64,000 nt of DNA from Legionella bononiensis (GTDB taxonomy: Bacteria > Pseudomonadota > Gammaproteobacteria > Legionellales > Legionellaceae). Of the stretch, positions 9,817-18,951 are shown in pieces (within the stretch, counting starts at the first letter, position 1; each line of letters begins with the position of its first letter). Under the pieces are notes generated by a model. The model did no database searches. It was given only the letters and a program-made list of their open reading frames with translations, and had not been told where the DNA came from. The position numbers and the translations under genes were made by a program. The stretch is from assembly GCF_016786215.1 (NCBI RefSeq), contig NZ_JADOBG010000011.1:84919-148918 (forward strand). The letters are read 5' to 3'.

Positions 9817-10232
9817 AAATCTCTCTAAATAAATAATTTAATAATGAGGTGAATTCTAAGGGAAATGCATCAAACTAACAATTTTTTCGTCGATTTATAC
9901 CCAAATTGTGACATAAATCATGAAAATCATCTTGAATTCAAACCTGGACTAGCTGTAGCGAATTAAATTCAATCATGTATACTCGAAACAGGGCCTTTCA
10001 ATAATACGACCAAAATTGATTAATTTAGGACTTACAAATACCCCCGAGGCCGAGGCAAAAAAGATTTTTTAATGAGGGAGTTTAGATAGACTAAATGACT
10101 GAATTAAAAATTCCTTTTAACGAAGAGATTGGGTGTTATTAGTTAGTCCTGAGAATTTTATCGAATTTGTTCCGTGTTCAATAGGTACCTTAAATTAAAG
10201 GATTTAATTTAAAAAAAAATAAGGAGTTTGCC
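9817..10232. other. Long intergenic region between divergent genes
   Basis: This 416-base AT-rich region separates prfC from a secreted-protein gene. It should hold both promoters. A patch near 10042-10061 (CCCCCGAGGCCGAGGC followed by A-rich DNA) is locally GC-rich. No gene, tRNA or clear hairpin was recognised. Confidence 0.4.
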
Positions 10233-11099
10233 ATGAGACGTAACTACTTTATTGCTCCTCTTGTTTTAATTCCACTGTGTGCATTCAGTCAATCAGAATT
10301 TCCGACCGATTCGATGATATTTACGCACAATCCTCTATCGAAAAACTCCATACAAAAAACATACTCCAATACTTCAGAGGGCCTGAATCAACTCCAATCA
10401 TTTACCCGCAGTGCGGATTACCCAACGCAAGTTATTCGCATGTCGGGAACAATGGAAAACCAACAACTCACCTGTGATCAAGTCAATGAAGCCATTGAAA
10501 AAAAAATAGTGGATTATATTACTTCAGATAAATTTTCATATCAGACTTATTTCAGTTGCACCTTCAATCCGGACACTAATTATGCAATTAACTTCCAGAT
10601 CAACAGTTATTTCGATCCGATTAATGATGAAGCGGTTAGCTACTTAAAATCCTATCTGTCAGCGAATAATGGCTCTGAATTTCTTGGAACCCAATTAAAT
10701 ATAGAATCAGCCAAAGGTCTCGTGGTTGCGCTTAATTTTTCAGCAGGAATGAAGAAAAACCCCAAAAATCCTCCTTTTGTAGAATACAGACAGGATCGCA
10801 GCAACTTCTATTTCAAAAACAATTATGAAATGAATAAAAAATTGTTTACTGATATTAAACAGAATTTTTATTCCAATGATCCGGAAAAAATCCTGCCATT
10901 CCTCGAAAGATGGTTATTTCCATATGCAGGGACTATTTATAAAGCAGTATTAAGAGACTCTAACTACGCGGAACTGCAACCGGAACAAATTTTCCTCATG
11001 GAAAATGGTGAAAAGATATTTGTCTCTGGCCTAAAATACCATTTTGCTCATAATTGCACTACATATGAAAATCATCGCTGCCTGGTACAGGGAGTTTAA
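10233..11099 (+). CDS. Secreted hypothetical protein, 288 aa
   Basis: Residues 1-19 are a signal peptide (MRRNYF, PLVLIPLCAFSQS). The mature chain has no membrane segment. It contains paired Cys residues (around QQLTCDQV and YFSCTF, and near the C-terminus in HNCTTYENHRCL), suggesting disulphides formed after export. I do not recognise the fold. AAGGAG seven bases before the ATG supports the start. The gene is flanked by its own long upstream region and a hairpin downstream, so it is probably monocistronic. A Legionella-type secreted factor is possible but unproven. Confidence 0.65.
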   Translation: MRRNYFIAPLVLIPLCAFSQSEFPTDSMIFTHNPLSKNSIQKTYSNTSEGLNQLQSFTRSADYPTQVIRMSGTMENQQLTCDQVNEAIEKKIVDYITSDKFSYQTYFSCTFNPDTNYAINFQINSYFDPINDEAVSYLKSYLSANNGSEFLGTQLNIESAKGLVVALNFSAGMKKNPKNPPFVEYRQDRSNFYFKNNYEMNKKLFTDIKQNFYSNDPEKILPFLERWLFPYAGTIYKAVLRDSNYAELQPEQIFLMENGEKIFVSGLKYHFAHNCTTYENHRCLVQGV

Positions 11100-11115
11100 C
11101 TATTTAGATCACTGT

Positions 11116-11138
11116 GGCTCGCCTTATAAAGACGAGCC
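11116..11138. terminator. Hairpin between convergent genes
   Basis: GGCTCG (11116-11121) pairs with CGAGCC (11133-11138), extended by CTT/AAG across one mismatch. There is no long T-run, so termination efficiency is uncertain. Confidence 0.35.
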
Positions 11139-11159
11139 ATTCTCCAACATAAATATGTA

Positions 11160-12221
11160 CTAGACGACTATCAACTCCAAACCGGAATGAAACCGCTCAA
11201 AATAATTCACAACCATACTGTCTGTTACCAAATCCAGGCTGGCTGGTTTCCAGTTTGGTTTTTTATCCTTAATGATTAACAAGCAACGTACGCCTTCATA
11301 AAAATCGCTGTCACTCATAAAATGCGCGACCAAATCAAAATCCATTTTCAAACATTCAGCCAGGGATAGATCTTTTGCCTTATGTAACTGAGCGAGAGTC
11401 ACTTTAAGACTTAATGGAGATTTTTGCCCAAGAGCATTATAAACGCCTTCTGCCCATATTCCGTCACAATCACGCAGAGCTTCTCTGATCAGTTCCACTG
11501 TCGGCTGAGAAAAACATACATCGATTAAAGGCTTAATCTGACTGACCTCATTGTCCGAATCTGATTCAGTAAAGGTTTGAATGCACTGATCAACTCGGGC
11601 ATAAGCGTCTTCTGATAGATCAGTAGACATTAAGGCTTCGGTTAAAGCGTTCATTTTCATGGAAGGTACACGATATTTAATCAATCCAGCCTTTAAAGCA
11701 TCCTGAGAACCTAATCGATTACCTGTTAATCCTAAATAAATCCCCAGAGATCCGGGACAACGATTTAATAAATGACTGGCACCTATATCCGGGAAAAAAC
11801 CTATCCCGGTCTCTGGCATGGCAAATACAAATTGCTCGCTGGCAACCGGATGGCTACCATGCAGGGAAATTCCTACTCCGCCTCCCATAGTGATACCATC
11901 CATTAAAGCGATATAAGGCTTACCATAATGGTGAATATAATGATTAAGCCTGTATTCATGCCAGAAGAACTGCATTTGCTCTGACTCAGTACTTCTTCCT
12001 GAATTGTAGAGCCAACGCACATCCCCCCCAGCACAAAAGGCATTACCTGGAACGGCTCGAACCACTATTGCCTTAATGGAATTGTCTTCTTTCCAAAGCT
12101 CCAATTGTTTTTGCATGGCTAGAATCATGGGTAATGAGAGCGCATTTAATGCACTGGCTCTGTTTAAAGTAATTAACCCTATTTGACCTTTCTGAGCAAA
12201 AAGTATCTCTTCGATCATCAT
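11160..12221 (-). CDS. 3-hydroxyisobutyryl-CoA hydrolase-type enoyl-CoA hydratase family protein
   Basis: This 353-aa crotonase-superfamily protein has the C-terminal extension (ECH_2) of 3-hydroxyisobutyryl-CoA hydrolases. It carries NRASALNALSLPM, the oxyanion-hole segments FCAGGDVRWLY and MDGITMGGGVGISLHG, the catalytic-type PETGIGFFPDIGASHLLNR and the downstream LGLTGNRL. It would hydrolyse 3-hydroxyisobutyryl-CoA in valine breakdown, releasing the free acid. Its ATG shares one base with the stop of the upstream crotonase gene (TAATG), a sign of coupled translation. The substrate is inferred from family features and from the adjacent acyl-CoA dehydrogenase. Confidence 0.88.
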   Translation of the reverse strand: MMIEEILFAQKGQIGLITLNRASALNALSLPMILAMQKQLELWKEDNSIKAIVVRAVPGNAFCAGGDVRWLYNSGRSTESEQMQFFWHEYRLNHYIHHYGKPYIALMDGITMGGGVGISLHGSHPVASEQFVFAMPETGIGFFPDIGASHLLNRCPGSLGIYLGLTGNRLGSQDALKAGLIKYRVPSMKMNALTEALMSTDLSEDAYARVDQCIQTFTESDSDNEVSQIKPLIDVCFSQPTVELIREALRDCDGIWAEGVYNALGQKSPLSLKVTLAQLHKAKDLSLAECLKMDFDLVAHFMSDSDFYEGVRCLLIIKDKKPNWKPASLDLVTDSMVVNYFERFHSGLELIVV

Positions 12222-12997
12222 TATTCTCCCTTAAAGACGGCGGTACGCTTACCCAGAAACGCCTCTACTCCTTCTTTTTTATCCTCAGTAGCACATACTT
12301 TGGCAAAATGAATCGCTTCCAGATGCAAGGCTTCCTGAAGGGATATATCATAACCATGGTCAATAACTTCCATCACTCCGGCAATAGCCAGAGGAGCCAT
12401 ACTTAAAATACCCTTTAAGATAGTTTTGCCCTGCTCTAATAAAAGCTCAGGTTCTGTGACCTCTGAGACCAAACCCCAATTTAAAGCCGTTTCAGCATTA
12501 ATAAATCGCCCGGTCAGGCACAAATCCATAGCGCGTCCTTTACCGACAAGGCGGGCTAATCTCTGTGTACCGCCATATCCAGGTATAACGCCCAGTTTGA
12601 CTTCTGGTTGTCCAAACATCGCTTTGGTTGAAGCAATTCTCAGCGTTGCGGAAATTGCCAGTTCACAACCGCCACCAAAAGCAAATCCATTAATCGCCGC
12701 CAGAGACGGCTTACCCATGTTTTCCAGCAAACGGAACACTTCCTGACCATGACAGGCAAACTCGTATCCGGTCTGAGCGGTACATTCAGCGAGTCGATTG
12801 ATATCAGCTCCAGCACAAAAGGCTTTACCATTGCCAGTTATTATTAATGCCTTAACTTTTGGATTTGCTTTTGCAGAGCGGAATAATTCAGCCAGAGCAT
12901 CTAAAACCTCGGTACTCAGTGCATTCAGTTTTTCTGGTCGATTTAACGTTAAAGTTAAAATTCCATTTCCATCCAACTCATGTTCAATTAAATTCAT
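12221..12997 (-). CDS. Enoyl-CoA hydratase
   Basis: This 258-aa short crotonase has NRPEKLNALS, the oxyanion-hole motifs FCAGADINRL and INGFAFGGGCELA, and the conserved PEVKLGVIPGYGGTQRLARLVGKGRA with the two expected acidic residues. It hydrates trans-2-enoyl-CoA (methacrylyl-CoA if the operon degrades valine). It sits second in a three-gene minus-strand operon, 21 bases after the acyl-CoA dehydrogenase and overlapping the hydrolase. The short length separates it from the hydrolase next door. Confidence 0.92.
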   Translation of the reverse strand: MNLIEHELDGNGILTLTLNRPEKLNALSTEVLDALAELFRSAKANPKVKALIITGNGKAFCAGADINRLAECTAQTGYEFACHGQEVFRLLENMGKPSLAAINGFAFGGGCELAISATLRIASTKAMFGQPEVKLGVIPGYGGTQRLARLVGKGRAMDLCLTGRFINAETALNWGLVSEVTEPELLLEQGKTILKGILSMAPLAIAGVMEVIDHGYDISLQEALHLEAIHFAKVCATEDKKEGVEAFLGKRTAVFKGE

Positions 12998-13018
12998 TAA
13001 TAAACTCCTGGTATATTC

Positions 13019-14173
13019 CTAATCAATAAAAAATTCTTCATCCAAACTCGCTTTTGCAACAATTTCTCTCATGATCTCGTTAGTGCCTTCAAGAATTTGG
13101 TGCACTCTTAAATCTCTGAATATTCGCTCTATTTGATAATCGCGTAAATAGCCATATCCACCATGCAATTGCATGGCCTTATCACTTATCCGAAATGCCA
13201 CGTCAGTCGCGAGTCGTTTGGCCATCGCACAATACATAGGCGCATTGACGTCATTATTATCCATAGCCGTTGCAGCTCTATAGACCATTAATCGTGCTGC
13301 TTCATAATCGGTTAGCATATCGGCAAAATAAAAGCGTAGTGCCTGCATTTTAGTTAATGATTTACCGAACTGCTTACGCTCATGAAGATAGGCTTGAGTT
13401 AATCTCAAACAGGCAAGTGCACCGCCCAGTGAACATGATGCGATATTAACCCGTCCGCCATTTAATGCATTAAGAGCAATTTTGAACCCCATCCCTTCTT
13501 CGCCAACCCGGTTGGATACTGGGACTCGACAATTTTCAAAATAGATCATACAGGTAGGTTGACTACGCCACCCCATTTTCTTTTCCAGTTTTCCAAAAGT
13601 AAAACCAGGTGTATTCTTCTCGATTAACAGACAACTGATCCCGTGATGCGATTCATCTCCAGTGCGAACCATACATAAATAGACATCACTGACGCTTCCG
13701 CCTGAAATAAATGCCTTGGCACCATTAAGAATATAATAATCACCGTCTCGTACAGCTCTGGTTTTTAATGAAGCCGCATCAGATCCCGATTCCGGTTCTG
13801 TAAGACAATAACTGGATATGACTTCCATCGCAGTTAATTTAGGTCCCCAAAAGGAACGCAATTCGTCATTAGCATAACGATCAACCAATGAAGTGACCAT
13901 ATTATGAATTGAAAGATAAGCACTGGTAGTAATACAACCGGTAGCTAGTTGTTCAAATATCAAGGACGCATCCAAACGAGTGAGTTGCGCTCCGCCAATA
14001 TCCTCTCGAGCCACCATACCAGCCATACCTAATGCTGCGGCTTCACGTAAAATATCGGTTGGAAAGTGACTGTGCTCATCCCAACTATCGGCCATGGGAG
14101 CCAATTTATTTTGGGCAAAATCTGATGCCATCTGACGAAATGCCTGATGTTCAGCGGTGAATTCAAAATTCAT
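13019..14173 (-). CDS. Acyl-CoA dehydrogenase, isobutyryl-CoA type
   Basis: This 384-aa FAD enzyme dehydrogenates branched short acyl-CoA. It has the SSYCLTEPESGSDAASLKT FAD/substrate signature, the TGDESHHGISCLLIEK region, and the C-terminal AMQLHGGYGYLRDYQIERIFRDLRVHQILEGTNEIMR signature, with the catalytic Glu in EGTNEI. The N-terminal motif AYLSIHNM resembles isobutyryl-CoA dehydrogenases (ACAD8 type). It leads the operon followed by enoyl-CoA hydratase and the 3-hydroxyisobutyryl-CoA hydrolase, matching consecutive valine catabolic steps. mmsA and mmsB are not adjacent, so the later steps are encoded elsewhere. Confidence 0.9.
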   Translation of the reverse strand: MNFEFTAEHQAFRQMASDFAQNKLAPMADSWDEHSHFPTDILREAAALGMAGMVAREDIGGAQLTRLDASLIFEQLATGCITTSAYLSIHNMVTSLVDRYANDELRSFWGPKLTAMEVISSYCLTEPESGSDAASLKTRAVRDGDYYILNGAKAFISGGSVSDVYLCMVRTGDESHHGISCLLIEKNTPGFTFGKLEKKMGWRSQPTCMIYFENCRVPVSNRVGEEGMGFKIALNALNGGRVNIASCSLGGALACLRLTQAYLHERKQFGKSLTKMQALRFYFADMLTDYEAARLMVYRAATAMDNNDVNAPMYCAMAKRLATDVAFRISDKAMQLHGGYGYLRDYQIERIFRDLRVHQILEGTNEIMREIVAKASLDEEFFID

Positions 14174-14400
14174 AGACCATCCTTAGAAAGTTTGTTTTTA
14201 ACACCCTATATACCCATCGGACATAGGTATAAACCTGAAAGAGTTTAATCTACTGAATCGATTACGGCACTAAATTTTGTAAAAAATCCTGGACTTAGCA
14301 CATAAATTTTCAGGTTCCAATTAAACTGCTCTGTTTACAGGTTAAAAGATGTTATTATTGCGAATTTTTAGCGCCTGTGAAATACAACAAGAATAATCAC

Positions 14401-16224
14401 ATGGAAACATTAGCGCAACCTACATTAACAAATAAAAATGCCCTGACCGTTTTAAAAGACTATTTCGGCTTTGATTCTTTTAGATCGCCTCAAGAAGAAA
14501 TAATTAATGATGTTATTTCTGGAGTAGACGTACTCGTTCTCATGCCGACTGGCGGCGGAAAATCTCTGTGCTATCAAATCCCTTCAATAGTTCGATCTGG
14601 AGTTGGTATCGTTGTATCTCCCTTAATCGCATTAATGGAAGATCAGGTAGCATCGCTTAAATTACAAGGCATTAACGCAGCCTATTATAACTCGTCCCTA
14701 TCAAGTGAAGAGGCCAGAAGAGTATTAGCACAATTGCATAATGACGAATTGGACCTGTTATATATTGCACCGGAACGACTTATCAGTGCTTCCTTTTTAG
14801 AGCGTCTTGAAGAATGTCATATCGCTCTGTTCGCAATTGATGAGGCACATTGTGTTTCTCAATGGGGGCATGATTTCAGACCTGAATATGCTGCGCTCGG
14901 ACTATTAAAAACCCATTTTCCCAATGTTCCCATGATCGCGTTAACCGCGACTGCCGATAAACAAACTCGCGAAGATATTGTTGTAAAATTAAATTACAAT
15001 CCCAAAAGATACGTGACTTCGTTTAACAGACCTAATATTCATTACAAAGTAGTCCCTAAAATTAATCCAGCAAAACAATTGAATCAATTTTTGCAATCTG
15101 AGGTGCAACAATCCGGGATTATCTATTGCGGAACACGGAACAGCGTTGAACGACTTGCGGAAAAACTGCAGGATATGGGGTTTAAGGCACGCGCTTATCA
15201 TGCCGGCCTTCCGCATAACGAGCGTCGCGAGGTACAAACTTTGTTCCGCCATGATCGTATTGATATTGTTGTCGCAACGATTGCCTTTGGAATGGGTATT
15301 GATAAACCCAATGTCCGCTTCGTAGTGCATCATGATTTACCCAAAAATATCGAGGGGTACTATCAAGAAACCGGTCGCGCGGGTCGTGATGGCTTACCGG
15401 CAAGAGCCCTTCTGCTTTATGATGCGGCAGACAGCGCAAGGCTACGTTCCTGGATAATCAATACGCCACTTGACGAGCAAAGACGGGTGGAAACCAATAA
15501 ATTAAATCACATGCTGGCTTTTGCTGAAGCCTCACATTGCCGTCGCCAAATTCTCTTGCGTTATTTTGACGAGCCCAGTGATACCGAATGCAAGTATTGT
15601 GATGTTTGTGACAATCCGCCTGAAATGGCTGACGCAACAGAAGATGCTCAGAAATTATTATCGTGTATCTACCGATTAAAACAGAATTACGGATTAACCC
15701 ATACCATAGAAGTACTCAGAGGTGCCGTAACGGACAAAATCAAACAATTTGGACATGACCAACTCAGCACCTACGGTATTGGTAAAGAGAAATCAGCCAA
15801 TTACTGGAAACAGCTGGCCTGGCAACTTATTCATAAGGATTATTGTTTACAGGACATCAGTCATTTTAATGTGTTGCGTCTGACTCCCAAAGCGATACCC
15901 CTTTTAAAGGGTGAAGAAAAGATATCCCTGACCATCCCCAATAATGACCTCAAAGGCACTAAAAAGAAAAGTAAGGAACGCAGTTCTGTTAAGCCTGAAA
16001 ATAGTCCTTTATTTGAAGTACTGCGTAGTTTAAGACGTAAACTGGCAGATGAAGAAAACAAACCTCCATTTATGATTTTCAGTGATGCGACCTTACACGA
16101 AATGACGCAGCTAAAACCCCAAAATACCGAGCAGCTACTTGATGTCTCAGGAGTAGGCCAACACAAACTAACTCACTATGGCCACCATTTTCTTAAAGCG
16201 TTAAAAGAATTTAGCGAATCCTGA
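14401..16224 (+). CDS. recQ: ATP-dependent DNA helicase RecQ
   Basis: This superfamily 2, 3'-5' helicase of 607 residues has [14 protein letters not shown] (Walker A), the DEAH box [18 protein letters not shown] with the RecQ aromatic loop, ALTATA, the GRAGRDG motif VI, a zinc-binding cluster of four Cys (CRRQ...CKYCDVC), a winged-helix region and a C-terminal HRDC domain in the last 80 residues. It acts in recombination and stalled-fork repair. The ATG at 14401 was chosen; a GTG at 14377 would add 8 residues. Neither has a strong ribosome-binding site. Confidence 0.96.
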   Translation: METLAQPTLTNKNALTVLKDYFGFDSFRSPQEEIINDVISGVDVLVLMPTGGGKSLCYQIPSIVRSGVGIVVSPLIALMEDQVASLKLQGINAAYYNSSLSSEEARRVLAQLHNDELDLLYIAPERLISASFLERLEECHIALFAIDEAHCVSQWGHDFRPEYAALGLLKTHFPNVPMIALTATADKQTREDIVVKLNYNPKRYVTSFNRPNIHYKVVPKINPAKQLNQFLQSEVQQSGIIYCGTRNSVERLAEKLQDMGFKARAYHAGLPHNERREVQTLFRHDRIDIVVATIAFGMGIDKPNVRFVVHHDLPKNIEGYYQETGRAGRDGLPARALLLYDAADSARLRSWIINTPLDEQRRVETNKLNHMLAFAEASHCRRQILLRYFDEPSDTECKYCDVCDNPPEMADATEDAQKLLSCIYRLKQNYGLTHTIEVLRGAVTDKIKQFGHDQLSTYGIGKEKSANYWKQLAWQLIHKDYCLQDISHFNVLRLTPKAIPLLKGEEKISLTIPNNDLKGTKKKSKERSSVKPENSPLFEVLRSLRRKLADEENKPPFMIFSDATLHEMTQLKPQNTEQLLDVSGVGQHKLTHYGHHFLKALKEFSES

Positions 16225-16259
16225 GCAGGGAATGGCAGTAAGGAAATTGACTATTTTTT

Positions 16260-16349
16260 GTAGCCCGTATTAGCGAAGCGAAATACGGGGAAACTTTGGA
16301 GTTTTAATGCCCCTTCGATCCTGTATTACGCTTCGCTAATACAGGCTAC
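16260..16349. repeat. Inverted pair of GTAGCCTGTATTAG-type repeats
   Basis: A 30-bp arm (16260-16289) and its imperfect reverse complement (16320-16349) flank a 30-base spacer. The arms are themselves partly palindromic. The same family occurs at 54119-54231. It lies after recQ and could act as a terminator-like hairpin. The rest of the region 16225-16574 holds no gene. Confidence 0.85.
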
Positions 16350-16574
16350 CAGGGCTTAATTAAATGGCAGTGGCCAACACCGACTCCCTATTATTATTTA
16401 CTCAAAAGATCGATCGCGCCCCCTAGAGAGAATACTTTTTTAAATCAAAGAGTTATTTTCATTCCCACTCTTTTTCTATAGCTATTAATGAAAAAATTAG
16501 TCGGCAAACTCTATGAATAAAGCAAATATTATGGAATAATTATCAACCAACTTCAGTAAATTTTGTCTATTTGT

Positions 16575-17063
16575 ATGAAAATAAAAGCAATTTCATTAAT
16601 CATCGCTCTTTTTTTTCCTGTTGCTTTATTGGCCAGTACTTCAACCTGTCCTTTATCCACCGGAATCAATGTACATACTTCAAAGCGAACCTTAAATATT
16701 TGTAAACACGGCTCAGTAGTAAAGACCTTTAAGGTAGCTCTTGGATATAAAGGCATTGGTAAAAAGAAAGCAGGTGATAATAAAACACCAATTGGTTTAT
16801 ATGGGTTAGCTTATCCAAGAAAATCCAATCAATTTAAAGTTTTTATTCCAATTCTTTATCCAACACCAAAACAAAGAGCAGCTGGGTATTCAGGCAGAGA
16901 CGTAGGCATTCATGGCCCTACGCAGTCCTCCAAAGGGTTTAACTGGATGAACAGCCTGCCCTACTCAACACGTGGATGCATTGCAGTGGGCAAAAATAAC
17001 TATATCGATTATGTTGCTGATTGGGTAAAATCCAACCCGGGAACCAAAGTATTAATTATATAG
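16575..17063 (+). CDS. Periplasmic L,D-transpeptidase (YkuD domain)
   Basis: This 162-aa exported protein has a signal peptide in residues 1-20 (MKIKAIS, ALFFPVALLAS). The YkuD domain follows, with KAGDNKTPIG and the catalytic region GIHGPTQSSKG then YSTRGCIAVG, giving the His and nucleophilic Cys of the family. Such enzymes form 3-3 peptidoglycan cross-links or attach proteins to peptidoglycan. A TTG at 16563 could add four residues, but the ATG at 16575 starts a standard signal peptide. There is no LysM domain, so it belongs to the short ErfK-like subgroup. Confidence 0.88.
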   Translation: MKIKAISLIIALFFPVALLASTSTCPLSTGINVHTSKRTLNICKHGSVVKTFKVALGYKGIGKKKAGDNKTPIGLYGLAYPRKSNQFKVFIPILYPTPKQRAAGYSGRDVGIHGPTQSSKGFNWMNSLPYSTRGCIAVGKNNYIDYVADWVKSNPGTKVLII

Positions 17064-17119
17064 ATTCAAGATCAGAGCGTCAGTCTCAATTGATTCCGGT
17101 TAGATCAACCAGCGAGTTG

Positions 17120-18547
17120 TCAGCAAGCTCCCGTTGGAGCTTGCCAACCTCCCAGTAATTCTTCCAAACGTTTGGCCACTGCGAGTGCCACATCATCCCG
17201 CCAGGCTTTTGCAACGACTTGCACCCCAATCGGAAGCCCTTCATCTGAAGTGCCACAACGCACCACAACTGCAGGCCAACCAGTAATATTGTAGGGCAGG
17301 TTATACGTTAAATCATAAGCCAAATCAAAACCGTCCTTTTCCTCAATCTTTTGCTCATATAAATTGGCAGGTGTAGTGGCAGCTGGACAAATAATCACAT
17401 CGTAATCTCGCATGAACTCCATCATTGAATATTTAAATTCTTCAACTAATTCCAGCCGACGACGTAACTCGGTAACTGAAAAATGGCAAACGGCCGCTCT
17501 GTCTAAAATGGCCTGAAAAGGCTTTTCTACTTTAGAAACATTCATGATGTTCATGTGATCAATTAACCACTGCCCGCCGTCACCACCATAGAAAAACAGC
17601 TCCTCGAACATAGAGGAGGTTTCTTTGGTATTGGGTGGAGCATGTTCTTCGATACTGTGAACCTCAGACTTAAGCAGATTTCCCGCCTTGTTCACAACCC
17701 TTACGATATCGTCTCTTGGAACGGTAATGTTGTTCTCTGTATAGATAGCTATACGTAATTGACTTAAATCAACTTGATTCGGATCTTTTACGGCAATCGG
17801 TATTGTATTGGGATCTACTCCATCAGGGCCACTCAGAATGGGTAAAACATGGATTAAATCTTCTACATAGCGCGCCATAGGTCCTTGAGTCAAAATGTTT
17901 TTAAAAATACCATAAGAACCGTTTCCGGGAAAAACACCGGTATCAGGTATTAAACCAAGCGTTGGCTTTAAACCCGTGATTCCACAGTTATGTGCTGGTT
18001 GCCTGATGCTTCCACCGCTATCAGCTCCAATACCCAGATAAGAACCGCAGGCAGCAATAAGTGCAGCCTCACCACCACTGCTTCCTCCAGGTGAGCGTTG
18101 CAAATCATAGGGATTACATGTTCGACCATATAAACTATTATCGGTATCATAGGACATTGAGAAATCAGGAATATTAGTAATCCCGGTGATTATCGCTCCT
18201 GCTTTTCTTAAACGCGCAGCGACCGTGCAATCTTTTGTAGCACGATAATTAAATGGACTTTGATTTCCATAAGAACATAAAAAACCACGGACTTCTCGCG
18301 CGTCTTTTATTGAAACAGGTAGTCCATGCAAGAGACCTGCTTCTCTATTTTTAGCAAGTTCTTTATCTGCGTTATGTGCTTGTTTTAAAGCGTCCTCTGG
18401 AGATAAATGCTGAATCATCGCGTTAATTGAAGGATTTACCTTTGCAACTTGATCCAGATGTGCTTGCATTACCTCCACACAGGATACTTCCTTTTTTTTT
18501 ATCAGCTCAACTACTGATTTTCCTGATAAAGAACTCAGTGTTTTCAT
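17120..18547 (-). CDS. Amidase signature family hydrolase
   Basis: This 475-aa member of the amidase signature family (GatA, fatty-acid amide hydrolases) has the catalytic Lys in LPVSIKDAREV, and the Ser-cisSer-Lys machinery in RSPGGSSGGEAALIAACGS followed by GADSGGSIRQPAHNCG. The C-terminal IGVQVVAKAWRDD stretch is typical. It lacks a signal peptide. The middle region (EELFFYGGDGGQWLIDHM) resembles fatty-acid amide hydrolase-like rather than GatA proteins, and no gatB or gatC is adjacent, so a tRNA amidotransferase role is unlikely. AAAGGAG is upstream of the ATG. The substrate cannot be told from sequence. Confidence 0.88.
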   Translation of the reverse strand: MKTLSSLSGKSVVELIKKKEVSCVEVMQAHLDQVAKVNPSINAMIQHLSPEDALKQAHNADKELAKNREAGLLHGLPVSIKDAREVRGFLCSYGNQSPFNYRATKDCTVAARLRKAGAIITGITNIPDFSMSYDTDNSLYGRTCNPYDLQRSPGGSSGGEAALIAACGSYLGIGADSGGSIRQPAHNCGITGLKPTLGLIPDTGVFPGNGSYGIFKNILTQGPMARYVEDLIHVLPILSGPDGVDPNTIPIAVKDPNQVDLSQLRIAIYTENNITVPRDDIVRVVNKAGNLLKSEVHSIEEHAPPNTKETSSMFEELFFYGGDGGQWLIDHMNIMNVSKVEKPFQAILDRAAVCHFSVTELRRRLELVEEFKYSMMEFMRDYDVIICPAATTPANLYEQKIEEKDGFDLAYDLTYNLPYNITGWPAVVVRCGTSDEGLPIGVQVVAKAWRDDVALAVAKRLEELLGGWQAPTGAC

Positions 18548-18702
18548 GAAGCAAACTCCTTTTCCTAGAAAACTCTCTTTTAGCAGTTTAGATCACTATT
18601 ACCAATCTGCAAAAATATCACAAGACCATGAGTAGAAAAATTTATAACAGCGCTGAAAAAACCCACGGAGCGTAGGAACTATACAATTCAGAGGATTTCC
18701 TT

Positions 18703-18822
18703 AACTCCCCACACTTAATTGAGCTCACTGAGTATTCTCCCTCACCCTTGATCCCTCTCCCCCACGCTGCGCGCGGTGGAGAGGGGAATACTCAGTGAGC
18801 TCAATAAAATACGTGGGGAGTT
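18703..18822. repeat. Long imperfect inverted repeat with nested hairpin
   Basis: Arms at 18703-18737 and 18786-18822 are near-perfect reverse complements (ACTCCCCAC..GAGCTCACTGAGTATTC). Between them, CCTCTCC and GGAGAGG form an inner hairpin around a GC-rich loop. The whole would fold as a single extended stem of about 50 pairs. The rest of 18548-18951 is AT-rich and should contain promoters for the divergent amidase and effector-like genes; no gene was seen. Confidence 0.85.
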
Positions 18823-18951
18823 ACGGATTTCCGTAATTTGAATCATCAATTATTTATATAAGTATTATGAATATTTAAGTCGGGGATTTAATAAATCATT
18901 AACCACATTGAAATAAAATAAAACAATATTAAACTATATTGGACAATAGAA

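Noticed and set aside
18915..18951. PmrA-like box before the effector-like gene
   Set aside because: One half-site (TTAATATT in reverse orientation) is present but the second is poor; AT-rich DNA makes this likely by chance.
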